Shown here: piece by piece, positions 12,433 to 23,133 of the stretch
Layout of the letters: every line of letters starts with the position of its first letter
Position numbering within the stretch: the stretch's first letter is position 1
From: Trichaptum fuscoviolaceum
Taxonomy: Eukaryota > Basidiomycota > Agaricomycetes > Hymenochaetales > Trichaptaceae
Direction of reading: 5' to 3'
DNA: 64,000 nt
Assembly (NCBI GenBank): GCA_910574455.1
Contig: CAJSYZ010000007.1
Coordinates: 5,265,974 to 5,329,973 of the forward strand
Translations under genes and position numbers: made by a program
Notes under the pieces: model-generated
Databases searched by the model: none
What the model saw: only the letters and a program-made list of their open reading frames with translations
Told to the model about the DNA's origin: nothing

Positions 12433-14102
12433 GATTGCTGAGTTGTGGAGGTATCGCAAGTGTTAGTAGGAGGGAGTGAGGAAAGAAAGGGCCTAGAGTC
12501 GATCGCTTGCTTCTCAGTGACTCTTTATATCACCTTCCGTAGCAAAGCAGAGGAGACCTAGTTCCTTGCAGACAAGTCAATTCCAGGTACTCATGATCGA
12601 AAAATGAGAGAAAGCTACTATTTCCAGCCCAGAATTCCCGCCAGCAATCAAGAAGCAAGAGCAAGAGCATCTCCAATGTCAACGCTTCAGCGCGTCCAAC
12701 TCCCCATCAGCAGAGAGAAGCAGCTCATTGATGTTGCCTTAGCTCGCAGTCTACCATTAAGACAGCTCTAGAAGGACACGCATGGTGGATGGCTTCGCTC
12801 TGCTATTTTTGTGGTCAAGTGTCATTAAGGGCTCTAGGCGTGAGAGACATTGAACTGTGTTCGCCATCAACGGGATTGCTCGTTTGGCGTTCCGTCCTAA
12901 ACGCCAGATCACGCGCCAACCGTTGCATCACGAAGCTGCATCAGATATATGAGCCTTATTAGCATGAGCGACAGCGGCGTAGATCGTTCAAACTGATGGA
13001 GTCAATGTCGTGGTGTCCGAATTAGTCAAGCACCACAGCGATTAGACCATCCGTGAGCATAGACAAACAATTGGCAGGAAATATTATGGAGTATAGACGG
13101 ATTGTGGAGGAGTAAGAGAGGCTAACACAGCTGTACTGTGCCATTAAGGTTTCCTAGCACTGCACGGGTACTGTCTGACAGGCTTGTGAAATACAGACCG
13201 AGTACGCCGCCGGTGACCAGCAGGCCTGAGAGATAGAAGGACTGAATTGTAGGCACCTAGATCGTCATACTGGCTGGACAAAGCCAATCTCCCCTTGAAC
13301 TCAGAGGTTGACATAGTCGTGCCTTGACAGATTCCGAGGATCATGGGGTGCTGGGACCGTAACCGTGCGCACTGGCCAACCACGAGGGGGCGTTTATGAG
13401 TCCAGTACCCACGTCCGCACGTCAGACAAAGCTTGAGGGTGTCATATCTAAGAACTGGATAGGCGTAAGGGATAACCGGCGTTAGTTGATGAATGATAAA
13501 CCGCTTAATAAAGAGCCTCGCAGCTGCCTAGATTAAGTAGAAAGTCTCACACAAGAGTACTGAAACTCACAGAGTAAGTCTGATGTTCGGAAGTCGTATT
13601 TTTTCAGCGCATCATCTCGAAAGAGAGAGATCATGTTTCTCCACCTGTTGCAGAGCATTGCTACCGGAGTCTATTGCTATATGGCCCTGACGGCGCACGT
13701 ATACGAAGATCGAGGCTGGACGAGATGTGCGAACAGTATCCGCGACAAAAGCCTATACGGGATCGTGGATAATCGTTCTTAAATGAAAGACTAAGGAAGC
13801 CTCTTGCCCAGGAAATCTTGACTATATGGAGCTGTACGAACCGCCTTCTCATCGTGCAGAAGTTGATGTATAGGTGGTATATGGCAACTAAAGATCGGCA
13901 TTGTCCTTCTCCTTCTTCCCCAAGATAGCAATGATTAGATTTCGGAATGAGGATATGTCTTTTCTCGGGAAAAAGATGGGTTCGAGGAAAGAAGATGGAA
14001 GTCCGTGGAGGATGAACTGAAAATACATACCGCCGGTGGTTCTATGTAGTCAGCTGAGCTCGGCAGCGTCAAAATTTCCTGATTTGTCCTTAGGTCGAAC
14101 TG
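12433..14102. other. Intergenic gap
   Basis: This region lies upstream of the membrane-protein gene. It contains no open frame with recognisable domains or paired splice sites. Short frames at 13144..13383 and 13661..13852 (minus) are unsupported. Confidence 0.4.
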
Positions 14103-14215
14103 CTTTCAACCAACATTCGAATGCATATTGTCGAGCGTTGGAAAGATTGTATAAAGTGAGAACAATAGATTAATTCGTATATCATGAAAAGTTTGTCTCA
14201 CTTCAATTGACGATG
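14103..14215 (+). repeat. Decayed duplicate of the first exon and first intron of the downstream PGM-like gene
   Basis: ACCAACATTCG...GTTGGAAAGATT...GTGAGAACAA...TTGTCTCACTTCAAT matches 14466..14578 block by block (ACCAACATTAG, GTTGGAAAAAGAT, GTGAGAACAA, TTGTCTCGCTTTAAT). The copy keeps an ATG and a GTGAGAAC donor-like site, but its frame is disrupted. The two lie about 360 bp apart in direct orientation. Confidence 0.65.
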
Positions 14216-14490
14216 TCGTCTGATGTGGCACCAGAAAACATGGCGTGCTCGACTTCTCCTTCTCCTTGAACAGTGCGACTGTACGTCTGCACATCGTGAA
14301 AAAAAAAAACCAGAAACTTTGCAATCGTGATGATGGAAGTGTGAAAGCAAGTGAGGATGCACGCGTTGAGAGATTCAAGTTCGCGGCGACGTGTCACGTG
14401 AAGGAACCCTGGGATTTGCTCCAGGGCCGACCCGGCCGAGTCTCCACTGGCAGGTGGGGCTTTGCTTTCAACCAACATTAGGAAGGCACA

Positions 14491-15922
14491 ATGTCTTGTG
14501 TTGGAAAAAGATCATATGAGGTGAGAACAACAGAATAACTCTCATGTATCTTGAACTGATTGTCTCGCTTTAATCAACAATCAAATTTTATAGATTGTTC
14601 CAGGATTTTTCGCACAGGATAAAGTTACTGATCATTCCCCCGCGGTAAGCTATTCACGCTGTAACCGGTATTCTATTCATTTAAAAGCGTACTTAGCTTC
14701 CACCCTCTTTCGGATTGCTGGATGAATCATCGGGTCGCTGGCCAACCTTATTGGAAAGGCTGAAGGTTCTCAACGATGAAGCACCACAAGGTGTATCGTA
14801 CAAAGTCATATTCGCGGGCCGCCATGGCGAAGGATACCGTAGGCGCACATGTTCTTTCATCTCTTCCTCTCGATACCTAAGAGCCTCTCAAAGACAATGT
14901 TGCGGAAGCAAAATACGGGACAAAGGTGCTTTCCCCCTTCTCAGATCCCACCACTCATCTCTCATAAGCAACATCACATCAAAAGGCATGGGACGAGTCA
15001 GTCTATTGCTAAATCTTCTTTCTAGCTAGTTGAGACGACATCTGGCCCTAGGTACTGGGCGATGCTAAACGGAGACGACGTGCTCACATGGGGACGTAAG
15101 TAGCCCGCACGGAATCTTTCTTCAATGTGCTTCATACTCACTGCCCACAGCCGATCCTACGCTGACAGAAATAGGCGAAGGGCAAGCGAAAGATGCTAAT
15201 GCCATGTGGAAACAAGAAATATCCGCGAACATTACATTGCCACGGAAGCTGTACTGTAGCCCGCTCACCCGGTCCCTCCAGACCTGTGAAATCACATTTA
15301 AAGGGATCCTGAATTTTTCGGAAACGAAGCCTCTGATCCTGGAGGCAAGTACCTGTTCTGATCTGATCCGCCTCTACTTTTAGGACGCCGCAGCCTTCTT
15401 TTAATATGCGATGTTGGAGGGTTCCTGACTGACTGAGTTTTGCTTACGTTCCCCTTAGTACTGCCGAGAGGAATACGGTCGCCACACGTGTGATATGCGG
15501 CGGTCTAGAAGTTACATCAAGAAGACGTTCCCCGAGTTCGATATCGAGGAGGGGTTCTCTGAGAATGATGAGCTCCACAATCCGAATGAGAGAGAGACAA
15601 AGTCTCATGTAGCGGAGCGCGCGCGAGCTGTGATGGATCGTATATTCGACAATGACACAGAGCACGGTACGTGTTTAGCTTCTTTTTCTCACTGGGACAC
15701 TGAAGGATTCCTTCCCCAAATCTTCCTCTCCGTCAACAGTCATTTCGATCACAGCACACAGCGGCTTCATCAACGGTCTTATCGCCGTAACACACCATCA
15801 CCCCTATCCTCTCCCAACCGGAGGTACGTCGAGCTGCTGATATATCATCTATTCACTTCTGACGTGTTCTGGGCTCAGGTGTTCTACCTATGGTCGTAAA
15901 GAGCACATTGAACTTGAAGTGA
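14491..15922 (+). CDS. Phosphoglycerate-mutase-like (histidine phosphatase superfamily) protein
   Basis: Ten exons (14491..14520, 14594..14644, 14697..14838, 14894..14925, 14986..14996, 15052..15095, 15151..15344, 15459..15666, 15740..15823, 15879..15922) give 279 residues. The family signature is VIFAGRHGEG, with the likely phosphorylated His70. A second catalytic His lies in SITAHSGF (about His244), with LYCSPLTRSLQT, YCREEYGRHTCDMRRSRS and PLPTGGVLPMVVK between and after. Fungal cytosolic homologues act as broad-specificity phosphatases, so the substrate is unknown. Exon 5 is an 11-nt micro-exon (GCATGGGACGA) that restores the AWDEYW motif. Without it the region appears to carry stop codons. 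The intron 15345..15458 has a GC donor (GAG|GCAAGT). The start ATG opens MSCVGKRSYE. Confidence 0.9.
15345..15458 (+). other. GC-AG intron in the PGM-like gene
   Basis: The donor is GAG|GCAAGT, the classical form of a GC donor, and the acceptor is CCCCTTAG. Splicing joins PLILE to YCREEYG in phase 0. The overlapping GT two bases later would break the frame. Confidence 0.8.
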
Positions 15923-16019
15923 AACAAAATCAGACCATGTAGAGAGAACTTCTCTATATACATAAAGTGGCGTATACAACGGTTACTATACATGCGATGA
16001 AAAAAACGGCTCAGCGTGT

Positions 16020-18002
16020 TTATATCGGAATTGCCTCGACAAGGGAGTGTGCCCATCCAGATTGCAGCCCACCGGTCTGATAAACCCTCACAATTTCCCA
16101 GCCCGATGACCGATAAAGGTCGACAAAGTGGTTGATGGTCCTCTCCTGGCCATTCACAAGTATCATCATCTGCCCAGCCATGAGTCAGTTGTCGTTGTCC
16201 ACACGAGAAGGATGATATATAAGAAAGAGAAGCATACGTTCAAATCTAACGAGTACGCAGTCGAAGTCCCAGCGCCTAGGTTCGGTGGCAGCGGCTCAGG
16301 CACTTCCTCTGACTCGTAGCCAGGCATCTTTGCGATCCCAGCGTCCTCGGGCACACGGCACGCATACGGCAGGATGCGGTCAATGATGAGGAGCTTCGTG
16401 TGTGGTTCTGCAGCCTCCCGTAGTCTCCTCAGGATCTGGGACGCAGGCGTATCGGACCAGTCGTGGATGATGGACTTCATGAGGTATGCAGCCGCGCCGC
16501 GGATGGGCTGAGGCTGGAAGAAGTCGTGTTCTGTGGTAATGCATACGATCAAGTTTTCCGGATCAACAACGAAGTGCTCCGATGAGATGAGGCCTCACCT
16601 TGGAATATTACCCGTCCGGAAGACATTATATCTCCATGGGATTCTGCCCAGTGCTTCTTTGCATGTGAATTTCACTTCATCACATCTGCGGCGATGGAAA
16701 ACATACCTTGGGCCCGTCGGTTACGACTTGCTGACGGTCTTGGACGACTATCTTGAGCTGCGGTTGCATCTTTGATAATGCCATGGATACCGTCCCAATC
16801 CCTCCCCCAACATCCACCACTGGACGGTCTGATAGTAACGTCGACCAGTCGTACTCTAAAGGGTGGCAGGTTAGCGACTCTCTAACGAACGCATGAGACG
16901 ATGCGCCAGAACTGAAAGAACACACTTTCAAGCAACCCATTGAGCTCCGCCGGATCTGTCTGAGAAAAGCCCACCATCGCCACTCCGAATCGCTTTCGCC
17001 GAAAGTCATTCCCAGGCAGGTCGTAAAACTCCCAGAGGGAATTTCCCGGACTCCAGACTTTGGAGAGTGCGCATTTCCTAGCATCGCCTGAGAATGCCGT
17101 CTCTGGGTCGACGAGTGTCTCGAAGAGGTATGCTGCTGCTTTGACGGTCTCATCCTGCCTACAGAAATGGGTTAGAATGCGTTTGTCAAGGTTGGCATCG
17201 CATGCATTTGGAGATGCGTACATCTGGCTCAGAAGCGCTGCAAAAACGCTTTGAGGTTTTTCAAACTGCTTGTCCGGCCTGCAAAACAGGTTTAGTTGAT
17301 TACTTTTTATGCATTTGGTAGACTAAGACCTACTCTGAGTTAAGAGAGTCTATGTCCTTGCCCTTCTCAAGCACGGAAGATAGCCTATTGGCAGCGTAGA
17401 CCTCTGGCGTCACTTCCTTGAAGATACCAAGCGTGGCCAAGTATCTAAGAACTCGAGCTACATCTGCGTGAGCTCCGTCGATCATTTTCAATATCAAACC
17501 ACTCACATAGTTTGAATGGGTCTGCCTTCGTCTTTCTCGCGATATCAATGATGTGCATGCCCTAAACTCTAGCTGGTCAATGACAAGAGCACCATTCTAA
17601 TTGCAAAAAGTGGAGGCTCACAGCTGGTCCCGCAGGCCGTAGGATGTCAGGTACGTGAAACTCTAAAGCAATTCTCACAGCTGCTGAGTCTAGATACTAG
17701 AAAGACTCAAGAGCATCAGTAGACGAAGGTTGTATAAATGAGAGGTTACGCCTGCTTACCCCTAAAGCTTTCATGAGGACAGATTCACCCGCGGAGCGGG
17801 TCAACAATCCTATCTGATTTGTCGCAGCATTGAGCAATGTGACCGCCTTCGCCACGCGGGGATCGTGTCTAGCGACTTCCGACTCCGGGGAGAACGCTTG
17901 ATCAAGACAGGGGAGCTCGAATTTCTGTTCTGCGCATGTTGCTTCGATGATATCGACTTGCTGCACAATCAAGTCTGCCAGAGCTCGCAGTTCTGACTTC
18001 AT
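16020..18002 (-). CDS. COMT-type SAM-dependent O-methyltransferase, copy 1
   Basis: Ten exons (17760..18002, 17622..17696, 17507..17561, 17334..17457, 17222..17278, 16926..17158, 16707..16855, 16599..16656, 16238..16530, 16020..16169) give 478 residues. The N-terminal dimerisation/helical part contains RALADLIVQQVDIIEATC and a winged-helix-like VLRYLATLGIFKEVTPEVYAANRLS. The SAM-binding loop is VVDVGGGIGTVSMAL (about 275-289). The expected catalytic His354 is in SIIHDWSD. Such fungal enzymes methylate phenolic or polyketide hydroxyls in the cytosol; the substrate is unknown. It shares exon boundaries with the paralogue at 19.2-21.0 kb, except for one extra intron (16657..16706) just after the SAM-binding region. 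There is no signal peptide. Confidence 0.93.
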
Positions 18003-19155
18003 TCTTGCGAGGGCCCAGGACTACGACGTGCGCGCGAGAGGAAGGATTTGAGCATGGTTACAGTTGCTGATTTTAATAGCGATTTGAAAGACCGTGTACC
18101 GAGGGGTGCTGAGCCATGCCCAGTCCTCTGGATTGAGCACCCGAGGTCGCATTGTTGAATTGAAGGGAAATGTTTGCAAAGTCGGACCAGATTCGTAGTC
18201 GGATATACTTTCTCCAGAGCCGAGCGGGAGGCGCAGCTGAACCAAGGTTAATGCACCAAGACAACGGCGGGAGCGAGAAACGTTTTGCTTGAGACTAAAT
18301 GGCAAGATACAGACAAGAGCGGGGCAATTAATGTGTGACGACTCTCAGCGATACTCGCCCGTCGGGACGCCGTTGTTCAATGTCTTCAAGGGCAAGCACA
18401 CGCAGGACACAAGCACCGCGACCAAGAGCCCAAGCAGAGGGATTGAGAGGCAAAAGAGCCGAAATCCCATGTCTGCGCGAGACTAAATAGACTATTGAGG
18501 CCATTATCCGATAAATCCCGGAGGCTAAGTCCAAGGACAGCATTCAGTCGCAGAGAGATTGTCCTGTGGTTGATCGTCAGCAGACATCCCGCAGCCGCAC
18601 TGAGATCAAAGAAGCGTAGTGGATTCACTTTCTATCGTTGAGTGAGAAATAGAAACAGACGCCATGTCGCAGAAGTTAGAACTTAAGTTGCCCAAGCCTC
18701 GCCGAGTCGGTGCCGGCGCCTGTCACTGCGGTAAATTAAGTTAATTAGCGCCACAAAGTAAATGACTCTGAGCAAATACACTGCGTGTTCACCAATCTAA
18801 CATCAAGTGCAGCGTTCTTTTCTCTAAGGAATATGCAAGGGAATAGCATGACGAAGACACTGACGAAAAGTATTATTCCGCTTCAGAGCAGACTCTTCAA
18901 CGTCAACATCCATGAATCGGGCCCGTAAACCCAGATTGATAGCCTTGATAACAAAGGGCGACATCTTGGAAGAAATTGTCGATCCTGGCCAAACGTGGTG
19001 AAGCGAAGTCTCACGGAGCGTGGACCAACACTGCTCAAAGGAAGACAGCATTTAGATTTGATCAAGCTGGCATCCAGCTCATGCTATACACGCGCAAGGG
19101 ATGTGCACATAGATCCTTTGGTTCTACCACAGAATGGCAGACAAGTACTGTAAGC
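18003..19155. other. Gap between the two methyltransferases with a possible small secreted or membrane peptide
   Basis: A short minus-strand frame at 18345..18470 encodes 41 residues with a strongly hydrophobic N-terminus (MGFRLFCLSIPLLGLLVAVL, then VSCVCLPL). It could be the first exon of a small secreted or membrane protein, but I could not find a convincing second exon. The rest looks noncoding and should include the promoter of methyltransferase copy 1 and the 3' region of copy 2. Confidence 0.3.
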
Positions 19156-21048
19156 TCAAACCGGGACCGCTTCGATCAAGGAATGGGTTCTCCCGAACTG
19201 CACGCTGCCCGACTGGTAAACCCGGACGATCTTCCACCGGGATGCACTGAATAGCTCCGTAAAGTGCCCTATCGTACGCTCTTGCCCGTTTACAAGCACC
19301 AACATCTGCGGAGAGTCCAAGGGGTCAGTAAATCGACAAGAAGAGCCTGGAGACGGAAGTATAAAATGAGTCCTCACATTCAAGTCCGTAGCATACGCCG
19401 TAGGGTTGCCAGCACCCAGGTTCGGGGGCAGGGGCTCTGGTACGTCCTCTGTCTCTATTCCGAGGGCATTCAGAGCCTCTACGTCCTCACCGGCAATGCG
19501 GCACGCATACGGGAGGATGCGATCAATGACGAGGAGCTTGCTGTCCGGCGCTGCGGCTTCGCGGATGCGGGTCAGGATTTGAGTGGCGTATGGGTCGGAC
19601 CAGTCGTGTATGATTGACTTGAGTAGGTACGCTGCTGCGCCCTGTACGGGCTGCGGCTGGAAAAAGTCGTGTGCTGGGAGGGAGGAGGGGATTGGTAAGC
19701 AACGCAAAGGTAGGAAGAGAGAGAGGCACATGCCTTGAAAAACCACGCGGCCGGAAGCAAGTACCTCTCCGTGGCTATCTGACCAGCGTTTGGGACCATC
19801 TGCTACCACAGATGCTCGATCTTGGACAACAAGATTCAGCTGCGGCTGCATCTTCGTTAGCGCCATGGACACCGTCCCTATACCGCCGCCGACATCCACA
19901 ACCGTGCTACCTGCTGGGATAACCGACCAATCGAATTCTGCAACCTAGTATCAGCACAAGTAACAATGGGACAGTTGTGAGGAAGAGAGCGTACTTCCGA
20001 GTAGGTTTTCTATCGGATCCACTCGAGAGCTACCCTCCATCGCGACGCCAAAACGCTTAAGTCTTCCTTCATTCGCCTGTAGTTCCAGAAGGTCCCAGAG
20101 CGAGAGCTCAGCGTTAAAGGCTTTGGAGATTGCGCAATGGTTCGCATCGCCAGAATTAGCCCATTTCGGATCGACCAGTGTTTCATATAAGTACGCAGAG
20201 GCTTTCGCACTTTCGTCTGTTCTGTCATGGAGATTGGATACATTTCAAATGGCCATGTGCATAAACTAACTCACAAATGTCCGATGAGCGCTGGGAACGC
20301 GCTCTGCGCATTTTCATACTGTTTCTCTGGTCTACATTGTGTAAACATAAATTCTCAATTAAGTCCGTCGATTCTGAAGGCTTACTGGGCCGTGAGCAAG
20401 TCTATATCTCTTCCTTTCTCAAGAACAGATGAGAGACGGTTGTTTGTATAAACGTCAGGGGATATCTCTTTGAATATGCCATGAGTAGCCAGGAAGCGGA
20501 GGATGCGGGCTAACGACATCGTGATTAGACGAAGCATGCGAAGCAGAGCGTAATTTCTCACAAAGCTTTGACGGATCTGCATTAGTCTTGCTAGCTATGT
20601 CCTTGATGTGTAATCCCTGCGTACGTATTTGATCAGATAAAGTAGATTTGCAAGCTGCGAAGACATGACTTACGGAAGCACCTGCAGGCCTGAGAATGTC
20701 TGAGACGTGGAGATCCGAGGCAGCGCGTAATGCTGCAGATTCCAGATACTATTTCCCAAATGCTATTGCAGCCATATTAAAGCAATGTACCGAAAAATGA
20801 CATACTCCTAAGGCCTTCATCAAGACAGTGGCTTGAGGAGGACGAGCGACAAGAGCTATCTCGTTTGCTGCTGCACTGAGCAGTGTGACTGCTCGTAATA
20901 TTCGAGGATCATTGCGTGCAGTTTCTGCTTGCGGTGAGAAGCGTTCGTCAACAGATGGAAGGCTCAGGCCTTTCTCTACACAAGTAGACTCTATCAAGTC
21001 TACTTGTTGGACGATCAAGTTTGCAAGAGCTCGTAGAGTAGATGCCAT
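19156..21048 (-). CDS. COMT-type SAM-dependent O-methyltransferase, copy 2
   Basis: Nine exons (20806..21048, 20674..20748, 20562..20616, 20386..20509, 20275..20331, 19995..20221, 19734..19937, 19378..19673, 19156..19305) give 476 residues, collinear with copy 1. The first five exons and the last have identical lengths in the two genes (243, 75, 55, 124, 57 ... 150 nt). The SAM motif is TVVDVGGGIGTVSMAL, and the expected catalytic His351 lies in SIIHDWSD. The two differ mainly in the middle (SSRVDPIENLL here). This copy lacks the intron after the SAM-binding region, and its intron 19674..19733 uses a GC donor (CAAG|GCATGT). Tandem, same-strand arrangement indicates local duplication. Substrate is unknown. 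Confidence 0.93.
19674..19733 (-). other. GC-AG intron in O-methyltransferase copy 2
   Basis: The 60-nt intron starts GCATGT and ends CTCCCAG, joining RVVFQ to AHDFFQPQP. The matching intron of copy 1 has an ordinary GT donor (CAAG|GTGAGG), so a T-to-C change in the donor is the simplest explanation. Confidence 0.8.
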
Positions 21049-21719
21049 AGTGTCGGAGTCTCGGAGAAGGAGTGGGTCGAAGCTGTGGTAAGGCCGCTGC
21101 TTATAATTATCGACGAGATCCCGGGACGGAGGCTGGGATACGTTTCTGAATAAGCTCGAGAAGCTCGCCTATGTCCACGAGAATCATAGGACAAAGATGG
21201 TCATGCGATTCGGATAGATGCCCAGAGGTGGGATTGTACTGAACAGATCTATACTTAGACTGTAAGATAGGTTTTGGAGAATTGTAGTAGATATATCCAT
21301 GCTATTGCTGAAGATGTTTCTGAAGAAGGAAATCCGTAGATGAGATTTGAGAGAAGATGAATGGTGAGATAAAAAATCAACAATTAGCACTGACTATTGA
21401 TATTAAATAGGGTTCACTGGACAGAAGCTGAAGTACACACTGAGTTGTCATGGCGTGTTAGTAGACAGTCTGACGCATGTCAAGCATACAATTCTGGGCG
21501 CGATGGTTGATGGTGGTAAGAAAGTAAGAGTAAGAGCATTGTTGATACTATGTAAGACACACGACTCGTGTCCGTAATGGGCCGGGCCTGGCTCGGCCTT
21601 AACCCGTCCCGGCACGGCCAACGGGAGTTATTTACTTTATTTGAGCTACATTTGGGCTTACTAATAGAAGTAATCTCGGGTCAAGAAATAGCTTGACTCC
21701 GAAGGAGTCCCACGACTCG
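21049..21719. other. Intergenic gap upstream of methyltransferase copy 2
   Basis: It should hold the promoter of copy 2. A short GC-rich palindromic-looking segment around 21585-21630 (GGGCCGGGCCTGGCTCGGCC) stands out. No coding evidence. Confidence 0.4.
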
Positions 21720-22190
21720 TGATAAGCTGGAGCACGCGAACGCGTCGCGTCGCGTCTCTTCTTCATACCACCACAAGGACGACTTTAAAGTAACAAAACT
21801 TCAAAACCTCGCTAGGATGCTATGTCTACTCATAACTTACTACCATTTTTGCTTGCTTCGGACAAGACCAACGTCGTGCCACCCAAAAAGCGGGTTTCAA
21901 CGGAGGTTGTGCCCGTTATAAAGATTGTCGGATAACATGTGCATTCATATTTTGCAGCTGGGGAACAGGTGAGTACATTGTTGCTTAATTCACTTTCCTG
22001 GAGTAATCTTTGGAATACCTCGGTCGGCGTAGCTTTTTTGAGGGCTTGTCTCGGTTGCACCTCATCAGACTCTACACCTTCCTCGTTTATGGGCTTGTCT
22101 CGTCGCCCCTTGTCAACCCAAGCTGCTCCAGAGCAAAGACCTTTGCAGCGAGTTCCAAGGCGGCATCTCCCACAATACCCTACTAGCACA
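21720..22190 (-). repeat. Dispersed repeat family R, reverse-oriented copy
   Basis: Reverse complement of this stretch matches the 9660..10480 copy. It has the GAGGTGCAACCGAGACAAGCC and AACAATGTACTCACCTGTTCCCC blocks, then TATAACGGGCACAACC, GGTGGCACGACG and GACGCGACGCGACGCG. Coding frames are disrupted. Confidence 0.6.
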
Positions 22191-23133
22191 ATTTCTCACC
22201 TTATCGTCCTCGTTGGAAGCTTTTTTTTTCTAGATTTTCAACTAGCGCAGGAGCGCAAGAACATCAAGGAACGAGAGCCCTTGGGATTGGATGTGCTCCG
22301 AGTTCCACCAGCGCCCGCGCTCTTACTCTCGTAAGAGTTAGCTCAGCGTGGACTTACTCAAAATCAGGTATGTTATTTTATCTGCTATTTTATTCAAATT
22401 ATGTTTACAAAATCTGTATAGCCTGTGCGATCGTATTTTCAACTTTACGGCCCGTACCCGGACTATTGAGGGGCAGAAAATACAGCCGTAAGTGTATACG
22501 GTACGGGTAATTGCAACACATTCATATTTTTCTCACGAACATTGATGCGCATAAGCCTGAGCTCGGCTACCCACCATCACACGCATCACCATGCCAGTGC
22601 CAGTGCCAGTGCCAGTGCTCACCATCTCGCCGCTGCCTCCGACAACGTGCTCGTCGTCCTACACTTGCGCTCGCAAACCATCCAAGTATTCTCTGGCAAT
22701 CCAAGGCCACTATAACAACTTTTACATCGCAGGCGGCTTATCTCGGACAGGGCACAGCTTACGCGCTCAAAGCCTGTGCACGTCCGATACCACACAGCTT
22801 GTTTGATCGCAGTACGCGCTCCGTGACGGAGTGTACGATATATTGATATCGACATTAATATGTACGTAGTCCAGCGCGTTGCAACTGGGACATTGTTCAA
22901 CTATGAATCTTGATTACAGCCTGTGGACGTACCTGGGCAGCACTTGGCAACTGGCAACTTGCGCCCGGATTTTGGTCATCCAGTTCGGATTGAATTCGCC
23001 GAGTCCGTAGCGCGTCCGTTCGCTATAAAGGTAGACACCCCAGGAGTCACAGGTACGTTTGTGTCGTTTCGCCATCCAGGACTCAAGCTTAGAGACCCCT
23101 TCGACAGCTTGCCCACCGGTCACTATCAAATAG
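22191..23133. other. Upstream region of the F-box gene, with a (GCCAGT)n microsatellite
   Basis: A short (GCCAGT)n run lies at 22593..22617. A segment near 22440-22510 (TACGGCCCGTACCCGGA, GTACGGTACGGGT) loosely resembles 37860-37980 and may be a short dispersed element. No supported gene is seen before the F-box start. Confidence 0.4.

Noticed and set aside
15000..15052. In-frame stops in the PGM-like gene
   Set aside because: They fall inside an intron once the 11-nt micro-exon is used, so the gene is not a pseudogene.
22511..22846. 111-codon plus-strand frame containing PCQCQCQCQC
   Set aside because: The repeat comes from the (GCCAGT)n microsatellite; the frame lies in the promoter region of the F-box gene.
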